Under the pieces are notes generated by a model, which was given only the letters and a program-made list of their open reading frames with translations, searched no databases and was not told where the DNA came from. From positions 1 to 64,000 of the forward strand of contig JASDSY010000001.1 in NCBI GenBank assembly GCA_041441465.1: 64,000 bases of DNA, in the 5' to 3' direction. This DNA is from JASDSY01 sp041441465 (lineage in GTDB: Bacteria > Muiribacteriota > UBA9980). The position numbers and the translations under genes were made by a program. Positions 36,576 through 46,620 of the stretch are shown here, piece after piece; within the stretch, counting starts at the first letter, position 1, and the number at the start of each line of letters is the position of its first letter.

Positions 36576-39158
36576 TCACAAATATTTTAACCGAGTAGAA
36601 TTAAGTACGACAAAAAGCGAAGACAGCATCATTGCGAAAGCGGCAAGCATTGGATTTAATTTGCCGGCCATCGCAAGCGGTATTAAAATAACATTATAAA
36701 AAAAGGCCCAGAAGAAATTTTGCATTATGATTCCATTCATTTTGGCCCCGAGAGCAAGGGCGGTATTGACATTTTTCATGCCGCCGGAGGTCAAAATTAT
36801 AGAAGCTGCGGTTTTAGCGATTGACGCGGCATTCGACATGGCAATGGAAATATCGGCACGCGCGAGGCTTAACGCATCGTTAACGCCGTCGCCGATCATA
36901 GCGACACGGCCGCCGAATTTCAGTTTAAGCTCGTCGATAAGCGCTGATTTTTCATCGGGCTTCACCTCGCAGCGCACATTTTCACGCTCGATGCCGACCT
37001 CGCCGGCAATTCTGAATGCTGATTCATGAAAATCTCCCGTGGCCAGATAGACGGCGATTTTCTTTTTCTTGAGATTATCTATGGCATCTTTTACGCCCGA
37101 AGACAATTTTTCGTCAAGTACAGCATAAAGCGCCGGGCGGCCGTTAATCGAGGCATAAAAAGACATTCCGCCATGGCTTTTAACAATTTTCTTCAGTTCA
37201 TCAGAGACATTATTTAGCGAAGCGTTTCCGATAGTTACTTCGAACCCGCGGCATAAGGCTGAAATGCCCATACCGCCATGGGTTTTATAATTTGAAACTT
37301 CATAGTAATTATCGATATTAATGCTGCGGCAATAGTCAGTCAATGCCTGAGCGACAGGATGTACAGAATAGCGTTCGACGGAACATATTATCCTTAATAA
37401 TTCATTGTTATCAATAATATTAATTTTCTGGGCGCCGCAAGCATCATTAACCGAGTCATAAGGTTTTTGGCAGGCTGCCGATTCGCCGGACATTTTAGCA
37501 GCCGTTATTTTTTCAGAAGATTCAGAAATTTCCACTGCGTTTTTTAAAGCATTTTCAGTAGTATTAATATCAACGCCAATCTTTGCAGTATCAGATTCAG
37601 CGGCATCCGTGCCGGTACTGCCAGTCAAACCGGCGGAGCGATTATTGGCATAAATTTTATTATATTTTTCAGAAGGCAAGCCGATATTCAGAAATTCGAT
37701 TTCCCTGATTTCAAGCTTGTTCTCGGTTAGTGTTCCGGTTTTATCGAATACGATGGCTTTAAGCGAGCTTATTTTATTAAGCGAATCAGGATCGGTAAAG
37801 AGGATTCCTGATTTAGCGCCGGTATTTGCTCCGAACAGAAAGGCGACAGGCAGGGCAAGGCCGAGAGCGCAGGGGCAGGCGATAGCGATAACTGAGATAG
37901 CGTTAATAATCGAATGTTCAAGAGAATTTTTTAAGTATAAATGAATAAACAGGGTTATCATTGCGAGTGTAAAAACTGAAGGGACGAAATAGGCGGAAAT
38001 TTTATCGGCTGTTTTCTGGATTGCCGCTTTTTTAGAAAGTGCCTGATTTAGAAGTTTTTCGATCTCGTTTATGTATGAATTAAGGCCTTCCGAAAGCGAT
38101 TTTATTTCTAAAATAGCGTCATAATTCTGGGCGCCGGCCCACACTTTAAGGCCGGGCTTAATGAATACAGGCGCGCTTTCACCGGTAATAGCCGAATTTT
38201 CAATGAATCCCTCGCCTGATATTACCTCGCCGTCGACCGGAATTTTCTGGTGCGGCTTTACGATAATCATGTCGCCGATTTTAACCTGTTTTATGCCGAT
38301 TTCGGTTTCGCCTGCGCCTGATTTTACGACGCATTTCGCGGGCATTCCTTCTATAATTCCTGTTATATTTCCGCGCGCGCCGGTTCTGATCCTTTCCTCG
38401 ATAAATTTGCCTATAAGAATTATCGCGATTATCGAGGCGGCCGAATCGAAATAAACATCATGGCTGTGCCTGAAAAAATACAAATAAAGGCTCAGGAAAA
38501 AAGACGCGAGCGAACTTGCCGAAACCAGGGCATCCATGGTAAGAGGAAGGCGCCTGTATATCGTCACAAAAGCCTTTTTATGAAAATCAAGGCCTGAATA
38601 AAAAAGAACGGGAAGCGACAGCAGAGCCATAATAATTCCAGAATATGGCAACTCGCAGAAAAACATATTAAGGATAAAAACAGGAAGCGCGAATACGGCG
38701 GCCGTTATCATTTTTAACTTTGCCCTGCTAAGATTTTGGATGTGCGCATCCGAAATGCTTTTGGATATTTCATTGCTGCTTGATTTATCCTGAATCAGTT
38801 CGTTAGATTCAGAAGCGGCTCCGTATTGACCGTCAGCCGTAGAATTGAGCCCGGAACGATCTGAATTTTCGGCATTCGAATTACCTGAAATATTTTTTAT
38901 CGACGCGTTAAATCCGAGTTCAGAAATCATATCAAGCATTTCTGAGGGTTTAACGGCTGACGGGTCATATTCGATACGGCCATATCCGGTGGCAAAATTA
39001 ACTACAACAGAATTAACGCCATCATTCGATTTAAGATAAGATTCTATGGAATTAGAGCAGTTAACGCAGGACATTCCGGTAATATCAAGCTCGATAACAG
39101 AATTTTTAGAATTTGGCACAGTATCGCCGAGTAAAATATCGTTTTTATTTTCAGGCAT
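36576..39158 (-). CDS. copA: Copper-exporting P1B-type ATPase (CopA)
   Basis: 860 aa. Seen: one N-terminal metal-binding domain with GMSCVNC (Cys31, Cys34), then TM helices, phosphatase motif TGES, CPC in the membrane (428-430), DKTGT with phospho-acceptor Asp472, SVHP at about 600 in place of the usual SEHP, GDGVNDA, and a final FFYN...MMLSS pair. CPC plus YN and MxxSS are the copper(I) signature. Between DKTGT and SVHP there are about 129 residues, roughly 85 more than in E. coli CopA; the extra stretch is low-complexity (Ser/Ala/Glu/Thr). AAAGGA precedes the start. It pumps Cu(I) out of the cytosol. No CopZ or CopY gene is adjacent. Confidence 0.93.
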   Translation of the reverse strand: MPENKNDILLGDTVPNSKNSVIELDITGMSCVNCSNSIESYLKSNDGVNSVVVNFATGYGRIEYDPSAVKPSEMLDMISELGFNASIKNISGNSNAENSDRSGLNSTADGQYGAASESNELIQDKSSSNEISKSISDAHIQNLSRAKLKMITAAVFALPVFILNMFFCELPYSGIIMALLSLPVLFYSGLDFHKKAFVTIYRRLPLTMDALVSASSLASFFLSLYLYFFRHSHDVYFDSAASIIAIILIGKFIEERIRTGARGNITGIIEGMPAKCVVKSGAGETEIGIKQVKIGDMIIVKPHQKIPVDGEVISGEGFIENSAITGESAPVFIKPGLKVWAGAQNYDAILEIKSLSEGLNSYINEIEKLLNQALSKKAAIQKTADKISAYFVPSVFTLAMITLFIHLYLKNSLEHSIINAISVIAIACPCALGLALPVAFLFGANTGAKSGILFTDPDSLNKISSLKAIVFDKTGTLTENKLEIREIEFLNIGLPSEKYNKIYANNRSAGLTGSTGTDAAESDTAKIGVDINTTENALKNAVEISESSEKITAAKMSGESAACQKPYDSVNDACGAQKINIIDNNELLRIICSVERYSVHPVAQALTDYCRSINIDNYYEVSNYKTHGGMGISALCRGFEVTIGNASLNNVSDELKKIVKSHGGMSFYASINGRPALYAVLDEKLSSGVKDAIDNLKKKKIAVYLATGDFHESAFRIAGEVGIERENVRCEVKPDEKSALIDELKLKFGGRVAMIGDGVNDALSLARADISIAMSNAASIAKTAASIILTSGGMKNVNTALALGAKMNGIIMQNFFWAFFYNVILIPLAMAGKLNPMLAAFAMMLSSLFVVLNSTRLKYL

Positions 39159-39434
39159 ACTATTTTCCTTTCAATAAATTAAGATTTCCAAAACACTAAA
39201 CAATGTGATAAGCGATGCAGGATATATTATTCAATAACTTAATTGACCGTATTTAACTTTAATAACAGGCATCGGAGCATACAGGCAGTTTCTTTTTTCG
39301 GCTCTGCAATTCTATAAAAAAATTGATTTTTCAGGTAGTATCATAATAAATTTAGCATTAATTTGAATTATTATCAAGAAAAATATAAAAACTGTTAACC
39401 CGACAAATTTATAACCGAAGTTCCCGAACATTGC

Positions 39435-39463
39435 TTGACAAAATACGTTTTAAAAATTATAAT
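39435..39463 (+). promoter_or_regulatory. Consensus sigma70 promoter for the lipid kinase gene
   Basis: TTGACA (39435-39440), exactly 17 bases, TATAAT (39458-39463): a full consensus match. Transcription would begin near 39470, 32 bases before the ATG. The remaining 276 bases back to the copA start contain nothing else I can support; a minus-strand copA promoter must lie there, but no good match stands out. Confidence 0.85.
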
Positions 39464-39501
39464 AATAGCCCAAACTAAAAAATAAAAAAGAAAGAAAAAA
39501 C

Positions 39502-40527
39502 ATGACATCTACTATAAATATAAGACCGCGTTCGCCTTATAAAGTGGCGATAATCGTCAATCAATATTCCAGCGGCGGCAGTTACAAGCCGCTTATAGCC
39601 GAAGAATTCTATAACCAGATCAACAAGTTCCAGCTCGACACAGGACATAACATGGCGATTTCCTTCAGCCGCACCAGGACGCACATTGCCAAAGCGGTAA
39701 CATCGCTGCAGCGGGAAGGGTGCAACATGTTTATAATATGCGGCGGCGACGGCACGATAAACGACGTCATTCAAAATCTGAACGAAGGCAATGTCATCAT
39801 TCCGATACCAGCCGGTAATGCCAATGATTTTGCGCGAAGGGTGAATATCTTTCACTGGCGTGACACTATACAGGCCGTTAAAAACATATTAAACGGCAGC
39901 GTCAATTTAATAGGAGTGGACATCGGCGAAGTATGCTTCAAAAACAAAGCCGGCGAGAATTTAAGCCGGAAATTCATAAATAACTGCGGAATAGGCGTCA
40001 CCGCAGATACAGTAAAGCGCGTCGACGGGCAGGTAAGCAAGGATTATATAAAAGCGGGCTTTTTCAGCCTTATGCTCGCCAAAGCTTTCGGATTCACCTT
40101 TTATTCTAAAATAAAAAAGCAAAATATTTACTTAAAGACTATAGGTCTTGAAATACTGCTATGCGACAGGGTCGGCAGGCGGGCAAATTTCGCGCCGTAC
40201 AAGCACCAGAATGATGAAAGCCTCCATTTTCTATTGTTCAAAAAGCTCCCTTTTCTGAAAAAATTAGCGCTGATGGCATTATTAAATCAGGGCGCCATAC
40301 TGGTCAAGTCAAAATTGGTCGAATATTTTCATAACTACCCTGAAATCTCCGAGACCAATTCTCTGGGCCTTACGACTGAAGGCTTAAAGGAACTCTGGAC
40401 AATGTTTCACGAGCCGACGCTTATGCATACCGACGGCAACCTCGTGCCGGAGTTCAACGAAACAGCTCAGACAGACTGCAAAATAAAATTACTGCCGAAG
40501 TATTTCAAGTCCATAGCGCCGTGCTAA
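39502..40527 (+). CDS. Diacylglycerol/sphingosine-kinase-family lipid kinase
   Basis: 341 aa. Seen: N-terminal KVAIIVNQYSSGG, the nucleotide-binding GGDGTINDVI, then PAGNANDFARR, and later CGIGVTADTVKR, as in the DAGK catalytic domain family (DgkB, YegS, LCB5). These cytosolic enzymes phosphorylate diacylglycerol or related lipids using ATP. The C-terminal domain is less typical and ends with CKIKLLPKYF. The ATG follows only a weak AAAGAAAG purine tract; a consensus promoter lies just upstream. The lipid-related genes at 48-55 kb may be functionally connected, but they form a separate unit. Confidence 0.85.
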   Translation: MTSTINIRPRSPYKVAIIVNQYSSGGSYKPLIAEEFYNQINKFQLDTGHNMAISFSRTRTHIAKAVTSLQREGCNMFIICGGDGTINDVIQNLNEGNVIIPIPAGNANDFARRVNIFHWRDTIQAVKNILNGSVNLIGVDIGEVCFKNKAGENLSRKFINNCGIGVTADTVKRVDGQVSKDYIKAGFFSLMLAKAFGFTFYSKIKKQNIYLKTIGLEILLCDRVGRRANFAPYKHQNDESLHFLLFKKLPFLKKLALMALLNQGAILVKSKLVEYFHNYPEISETNSLGLTTEGLKELWTMFHEPTLMHTDGNLVPEFNETAQTDCKIKLLPKYFKSIAPC

Positions 40528-40691
40528 AACTATTATTAACCGCCGGAAATATCATTTAAGTCGCAACAAATGGTTTTATCATTAAAAATGGAAAAGACAA
40601 AGCGGATTTCCGGCCCGGCTAAAGCGGCTTTTATACTATAATAAGCGTTTAAAATAAAGTATAATCGGATATTAACGTTTAAGGCAATAAA

Positions 40692-43600
40692 ATGACAGAA
40701 AACAACGATAAAATTCCTGCCGGCCAGACGATAATAGAGCCGGCGGACGATATGAATTTAAGTTCATCAAATACCGGGCGCAGCGAAGGGCAGGCAGTAT
40801 TATCTAACGGCACTGTCATCGAAAAAAACGGACACGCGCCGGGCCGAATTATTCACGGCATGAACGTTAATTCAGAAGAAGAAAGCGCGGACAATAATTT
40901 AATTGCCGGAAAATATGAGATTATCGAACAATTAAGGGTCGCTTCGGCCGAGGCCGATATTTTTACAGTCAAAGACCGCAACGGCGTCAATTTCATTTTA
41001 AAGCATTACAGGTACGGCATCGAGCCCAAAGAGGAAATAATAAAGCATTTGATGACGCTTGCGCCCGACCAGGTGATAAAAATAATTGAGTTCGGCCAGA
41101 CGCAGGACGGGCGTTTTTACGAGATACAGGAATACGCGGAATACGGCTCGCTGGATATTTATCTAAAGGAACACCCCGAGCCTGATTCTGATTTTATAAG
41201 CCACTTCATAAAAGAAATGCTCGGCTGCCTTGTCGAAATACATTCCAAAAACATAATACACCGCGATATAAAACCGTCAAATATCCTAATAAGATCGCTT
41301 AATCCGCCGGATTTCGTCCTGACCGATTTTGGAATTTCATCTATATCGCAATTATCATTGCATCAGACAAGCCTGAGCGCAACGATTCTTTACTCATCGC
41401 CAGAATCGATAACCGGCGTCGTATCAAAAGCTACCGATTACTGGGCGCTCGGCCTTATAATATTGGAAATGCTCACCGGACAAAACCCTTATTCCGAAAT
41501 GAACGAACGTGCCGTATTATATACGCTTGCCACCAAGCAGGTGCCCGGAGTCGAAAACATCGGCGGCGAATTCGCGCCGGCGGTACGCGGACTGCTGACG
41601 AGAGATGTGCGGCGGCGCTGGCAGGCCTTAGAACTTGAAAGGTTCACGGCCGGCGAAAAAAATATCGACGTTTATTTCGAAAGCGGCGACGGCGAAAATA
41701 AAATCGAAGAAAATAACGGACGCGTAAAAAAAATAAGGCCTTATAATTTTAACGGCAAAAACTTTATATCATTAGCAGAATTGCTTGCCGAAATGTCGCA
41801 AAACTGGGAAAAGGCAATTTCGGAATTCTCTTCAGGCCGCCTCAAGGATTTTATCGGCAAGGAGCTGCTCGATCAGGCCACATTCAAATTGATAGAATCG
41901 GCAATGCTCGAAAATAACGATGACGTCAATTTGAAATTTTTTAATTTTTTATGCAGCGCAGCGGAAAACAGCGGAATTATTTTCATGGGAAAAAGCGCTG
42001 AAATAAACAATCTCGAGCAAATATCGCTCAGGATAATTTCAAGCAAGCCGGAACACGGCGATTATGAGTTTATGGCCGCATTATTAAATAATGATTTGAT
42101 AAGAAAATATTACGAACGCAAAAATCTAATGACTGAATATGAAAGCAAATACGGGCCGATATTTAAAACGGCGGAAAAGGCGGCAGGCGAATTTTTTCAT
42201 AATAAACGCGAAGCCGGCCAGGCAAAAGCATCGGCAGCCGGGAGCGCTTTTTCGGCGGCTATTCCCGCCGCGGCAAATAATAAAGGCATTAACGCCGCGG
42301 GCATTCCAGAAAGCGGCGAAGCTTTAACCTCTGAAACTAAAGGCAATACAAACGATAGCCGCAATGAAACCGAAATCAAGGCAAGGCTTCTTGCCGCATC
42401 GGTACTCATACACAGAAATTTCGAATATAAAAAAAGGCTCATATCCTCGATCCGCAATACTTTTGAAAACTGTCTGATTATAAGCGCGGCTGTGCCCTTC
42501 AAAACGATAACCGCGATGCGCGAACGCGCCAGAAAATTATATGGCAGCGTTGATTTCTCAGCGAAGGACGCAGTGATTTTTTCTATTTTAAGCGGCGATT
42601 ATTACATAACCGAGGAAAGCGCCTATGAGTTTTACCAGAAGGTAAAAATACGCCATGAAAATATTATCGAAGAAATGCCCGATTATAAAGAGTATTCAGG
42701 ATTGATGTGGGATTTTTGCAAAGACATATCGAAAGTGAATTTTGAATTCAGCATCAATTTTTACAATAACCTACTCACGTATAATCAGCTTATAGATAAA
42801 TTCCTGTCAGACAAAAAAAAGGGGATTTTGAAAAAAGACAGCGAGATACTTGAAAATATGCCAAAGCCTATAATATATGAAGTGCCGCTGCTCTCTTTTT
42901 TCGGCTTCACGCTGCTCACTTCTTTAAGGCCGTACTCTACCGCAGGACTGATCCTCGCGTATACGCTTTATAAGACATTATCAGGCGAAACGCATGAGCG
43001 GAAATATTTATTTTATAAGCTGCTTTCAACAGCTTATTCAACGGCGCTCGGAGGCTTCTTAACGCATATCCTCTTTTTTTCGCCGGAAATGTCCGCATAC
43101 CGTTTTATATGCGCGATAACCTGCGGTGCAGTCTTTTATTTCACGGCAAATTATTATTTTAACCCTTATTATCACGCAGTCAACGGGCCGGCAAATCCCG
43201 GCGGTCATAATGAATATGGCTATACCGGCATATCAGCGCACCGAAACGAAAATATGAATAATAATTCATCAAGCGGATTATTTAAATTCGGAAGTTTCAT
43301 AATTAATTTGATCATGCTTTTGACTATAATGTCAATAATACTTATACCGGCAGGGATTTTATTCAAGTCGCTGCAAATTTCCGGCTCGTATTACGGCCTG
43401 AACGTAGAATTAATAGGGTTCGTGCTTTTATGCCTTGCGGCGTTAAGGACGCTCATAAGAAACACAAATATCGAAATAAAACTTTTAGGCGATTCTTTCA
43501 ATCAGCATAAAATTTTTAATCTTATGCTGAGCGTTATTGTGTGCGGCATTTTATGCATAGGCGTCATCGAGCCGATTGTAGTTTTCAACGGCCGTGTTTT

Positions 43601-43748
43601 TTATGATATAAACGATTATTATTTTGCCTGGAACGACCAGATGATGACATTAAAAATGATGTTTATCGCAGCGCTCGAAGGCGCCGCTGCCGCTGCCGCG
43701 ACATCGGTCGTTTACAGGTATTTAAGCAGTTTTTATGGAAAAAGATAA
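40692..43748 (+). CDS. Membrane Ser/Thr protein kinase, copy 1
   Basis: 1018 aa. Kinase domain about 72-320: the nucleotide loop reads RVASAEAD and lacks the GxGxxG glycines; Lys104 (FILKHY), HRDIKPSN (His190-Asp192), DFG (212-214), SPE (236-238) and DYWALG are present. The catalytic residues are thus intact despite the altered loop. The middle (about 330-700) is helical with an Ala-rich patch near 500-550. The C-terminal third has about seven hydrophobic segments, so the kinase domain is N-terminal and probably cytosolic. Paralogue of the next gene, whose start overlaps this stop by 14 bases. Two TATAAT-like hexamers lie 27-55 bases upstream without a matching -35. Confidence 0.88.
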   Translation: MTENNDKIPAGQTIIEPADDMNLSSSNTGRSEGQAVLSNGTVIEKNGHAPGRIIHGMNVNSEEESADNNLIAGKYEIIEQLRVASAEADIFTVKDRNGVNFILKHYRYGIEPKEEIIKHLMTLAPDQVIKIIEFGQTQDGRFYEIQEYAEYGSLDIYLKEHPEPDSDFISHFIKEMLGCLVEIHSKNIIHRDIKPSNILIRSLNPPDFVLTDFGISSISQLSLHQTSLSATILYSSPESITGVVSKATDYWALGLIILEMLTGQNPYSEMNERAVLYTLATKQVPGVENIGGEFAPAVRGLLTRDVRRRWQALELERFTAGEKNIDVYFESGDGENKIEENNGRVKKIRPYNFNGKNFISLAELLAEMSQNWEKAISEFSSGRLKDFIGKELLDQATFKLIESAMLENNDDVNLKFFNFLCSAAENSGIIFMGKSAEINNLEQISLRIISSKPEHGDYEFMAALLNNDLIRKYYERKNLMTEYESKYGPIFKTAEKAAGEFFHNKREAGQAKASAAGSAFSAAIPAAANNKGINAAGIPESGEALTSETKGNTNDSRNETEIKARLLAASVLIHRNFEYKKRLISSIRNTFENCLIISAAVPFKTITAMRERARKLYGSVDFSAKDAVIFSILSGDYYITEESAYEFYQKVKIRHENIIEEMPDYKEYSGLMWDFCKDISKVNFEFSINFYNNLLTYNQLIDKFLSDKKKGILKKDSEILENMPKPIIYEVPLLSFFGFTLLTSLRPYSTAGLILAYTLYKTLSGETHERKYLFYKLLSTAYSTALGGFLTHILFFSPEMSAYRFICAITCGAVFYFTANYYFNPYYHAVNGPANPGGHNEYGYTGISAHRNENMNNNSSSGLFKFGSFIINLIMLLTIMSIILIPAGILFKSLQISGSYYGLNVELIGFVLLCLAALRTLIRNTNIEIKLLGDSFNQHKIFNLMLSVIVCGILCIGVIEPIVVFNGRVFYDINDYYFAWNDQMMTLKMMFIAALEGAAAAAATSVVYRYLSSFYGKR

Positions 43749-46458
43749 CGAAAAAAAAATACCGGCATACGGAAACATTCCGACATCGCTTGATGCCGGA
43801 GTTAACGGCGGCGCCACTTCGATAGAAGCTGGCGGCAATGAAACGCGCATTGAAGCGAGCGGCGCTGTTCGAATAAAAGCTTACGAAAATGCGGCTTTTC
43901 CAAATATAAAGAAAAACGCCGGCTATGTTTCAGAAAAGCTGAAAAAAATCATTTTCGCCGAAAAATACAAAATATTAGAGCCGCTGAAAGTATTTTCGGC
44001 TGAAGCTGACCTGTTTATAGCTTCGGACAGCGAAAACAAAAAATACATATTAAAATATTACCGTTTCAATATAGAACCAAAGCTTGAGATAATTAAGACG
44101 CTGCAATCTATTTCGGCCGGGGCGGTAATAAAAATCATAGCGTACGGAAAAAGCGAAGAAGGGCGTTTTTACGAAATTCAGGAGCATGCTGAGCACGGTT
44201 CGCTGGCTGATTTCATTAAAAACCGTGAAAACCTGACGCCGGAATTCATAAAGGAATTCATAAAAGAACTCAACGAATGCCTGTACGGCATACATTCGCA
44301 AAATATAATCCACCGCGATATCAAGCCGGCAAATATCCTAATCAAAACCCTGAAGCCTCTCGACCTGGTACTGACAGATTTCGGCATTTCATCCATATCC
44401 GACGCCACGCTGCATCAAACGAATTTAAGCCGGACTATAACATATTCGGCTCCTGAATCGATAACCGGCCTTGTCTCGAAAGCGACTGATTATTGGGCAT
44501 TCGGCCTCATACTTTTAGAAATGGCGATTGGGCGCCATCCGTATGACGGAATGGACGACCGCGCCGTAATGTTTTCGATAGCGACAAAGAACGTTCCCTA
44601 TGCCGAAACCATCAACAATGAATTTGTCGATATAATTCAGGGGCTCCTGACCCGCGACGACAAAAAAAGATGGCAGCATGCCGAAGTATGCCAATTTATA
44701 GCCGAAGAGAGGCCGAAAGTCTATTTCGAAAAGATATCGGACGATGTTTTGAATATGCGTTCAAAACGAAAACCGTATTATTTTAACGAAATGGAATATT
44801 ATGATTTTAAGCCGATGGCATTTCAACTGGCATGCAGGTGGGACGAAGCGCTCGAGGAACTAATCAGCGGGCGCATAAAAAAATGGGCATGCAGCGAGTT
44901 AAACGACGAGCCGAACACGCTGGCTATGATTGACTGCCTTTTAAACGACAGACAGCTCGACGGCGACGAAAAATTATTCGAGTTCATATACAGGTGCAAC
45001 CCTGAACTTGAAATGATTTATAAAAATACGGTAATTGACCATAATTACGTTAAGACTCTGGCGGTAAAAATTTTTAAAAATCAGGCTGATAATCAGGAAA
45101 AGAAAATTTTCGAGGAAATATTTAAACGCAATTTGATATTTAAGTATCATTTCATAACCGATACGGAAAATTATTACGAGAAGGAATATAAAAGCGTATG
45201 CGACAGCTGCGCGCATTTCAGCACGCCGGAAGCGTATGCCAGAGTTATCTTGCTGAGCTATTTCGCCGAATACAAGAAAGCGATAACGCAAAAAATCATA
45301 AACCTTTATAACAATAACATAATATTAAGAGCGCCGGACGGATATCAAAGCATCAAACAGGCTGAGGATGACATAGAAAAACTCGCGCAGGGCAAGGACA
45401 TCGCCTGTCACCGCCTGATTTGCCTCGCGGAAATCCCCGGAGAATATTATATTTCCACTGAAGAATTCCGCGGCCATTACGCCGACGTATTTCAAAAATT
45501 CAAGAATAATTACAAAAAAAGCGCATTCACCGATACTCTTAAAAATTCTATCGTAAAAAACAAGCTCAGCGGAATCGACTGGAATTTTTTCCTGGATTTC
45601 ATAGACGGCAAACTCTATCCGTCGCTGGAATCATATCGAAAAATCAAGACGCTTGACGCGGCCATGGAAAAAATACTCGAAGCGGCCGAACGCAAAGGCG
45701 AAAAATACGGAGCCGGCCAGCTCGAGGCGCCTTCGTCATTCACGCCATTCGCACGCGCGTCAGAAAAGTATATGACCATAGAAAAGCCGCAATGGATTAA
45801 GTTAATAACCGAAGATGCACCATTCGCAATAATCTGCGGAATAATATTCGCTCTCGCCGCGATACCGACGCTCAACCTGTGGATAATAATTATGGCTTAT
45901 TTGATTGGATTTTCAATCGGCAACAGGTTCGCCTTCAATTTAATGATCGAACGTTCATATTTCAAAAAAACTCCCAACGGCATTTTAGACGAGACTATAA
46001 AACGCGCCAACGAGATAACCATAATGGCATATATATTCGGCGGCGCCGCCGGAATTATTTTATTCCTGATAGCCGGAAACGACAATTACTTTGCGATACC
46101 TTTCGCAGCCGCTATACTTACATATCCGGCCGGATATTTCGCGGCGAGATTTTTTATAGATTACATATGCGACAATGTTAAAGGCGCCAAAAACGAATCA
46201 AAGTTTAATATCGAACCATACACCGATATTTTTTACAAAACATTCAAATATATGACATGGATTAACGGGGCAGCCGCCATATTGACAATAATTTTATTCA
46301 CGATATATTCCTGGGACAACTCATATGTCTTAACCAGCTTCTGGACATACGCGTTTGTATGGGGCGGGCTTGGCATATTTCTGTCGCTGGCCCTTAATTC
46401 TTACGCCGGCGCCTTTATCAGCAAATACCTCTACGCTAATACAAACGGCGAAATCTGA
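43735..46458 (+). CDS. Membrane Ser/Thr protein kinase, copy 2
   Basis: 907 aa, clear paralogue of the upstream kinase throughout. Kinase domain about 75-320: degenerate nucleotide loop KVFSAEAD, Lys107, HRDIKPAN (His193-Asp195), DFG (215-217), APE (239-241), DYWAFG. The N-terminal 70 residues are a Gly/Ala/Glu linker. The C terminus carries about six hydrophobic segments from residue 685. The start overlaps the previous stop by 14 bases, which suggests translational coupling and a stoichiometric pair. No phosphatase or sensor domain such as PASTA is present. The substrate may be the coiled-coil protein encoded next, but that is a guess from position. Confidence 0.88.
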   Translation: MEKDNEKKIPAYGNIPTSLDAGVNGGATSIEAGGNETRIEASGAVRIKAYENAAFPNIKKNAGYVSEKLKKIIFAEKYKILEPLKVFSAEADLFIASDSENKKYILKYYRFNIEPKLEIIKTLQSISAGAVIKIIAYGKSEEGRFYEIQEHAEHGSLADFIKNRENLTPEFIKEFIKELNECLYGIHSQNIIHRDIKPANILIKTLKPLDLVLTDFGISSISDATLHQTNLSRTITYSAPESITGLVSKATDYWAFGLILLEMAIGRHPYDGMDDRAVMFSIATKNVPYAETINNEFVDIIQGLLTRDDKKRWQHAEVCQFIAEERPKVYFEKISDDVLNMRSKRKPYYFNEMEYYDFKPMAFQLACRWDEALEELISGRIKKWACSELNDEPNTLAMIDCLLNDRQLDGDEKLFEFIYRCNPELEMIYKNTVIDHNYVKTLAVKIFKNQADNQEKKIFEEIFKRNLIFKYHFITDTENYYEKEYKSVCDSCAHFSTPEAYARVILLSYFAEYKKAITQKIINLYNNNIILRAPDGYQSIKQAEDDIEKLAQGKDIACHRLICLAEIPGEYYISTEEFRGHYADVFQKFKNNYKKSAFTDTLKNSIVKNKLSGIDWNFFLDFIDGKLYPSLESYRKIKTLDAAMEKILEAAERKGEKYGAGQLEAPSSFTPFARASEKYMTIEKPQWIKLITEDAPFAIICGIIFALAAIPTLNLWIIIMAYLIGFSIGNRFAFNLMIERSYFKKTPNGILDETIKRANEITIMAYIFGGAAGIILFLIAGNDNYFAIPFAAAILTYPAGYFAARFFIDYICDNVKGAKNESKFNIEPYTDIFYKTFKYMTWINGAAAILTIILFTIYSWDNSYVLTSFWTYAFVWGGLGIFLSLALNSYAGAFISKYLYANTNGEI

Positions 46459-46558
46459 AAATATATTCCCAATTTTTTAATATATTTACTCCTTTAAAGA
46501 CAGGTAACGAATATGCCGTGCAGCGCGGTTCATAATATGAACATTGCGTGCTAACACA

Positions 46559-46587
46559 TTGACACCAGGTTACTTTTATTATATAAT
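46559..46587 (+). promoter_or_regulatory. Consensus sigma70 promoter for the coiled-coil protein gene
   Basis: TTGACA (46559-46564), exactly 17 bases, TATAAT (46582-46587). Transcription would start near 46594, about 27 bases before the ATG at 46621. This separates the downstream gene from the kinase pair. Confidence 0.85.
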
Positions 46588-46620
46588 AATGAGCATATTT
46601 TTTAAGAAAGCGTGATTTTA

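Noticed and set aside
40637..40665. Two TATAAT hexamers before kinase 1 as promoters
   Set aside because: No -35 at 16-18 bases for either and no extended -10; kept only as a remark in the gene entry.
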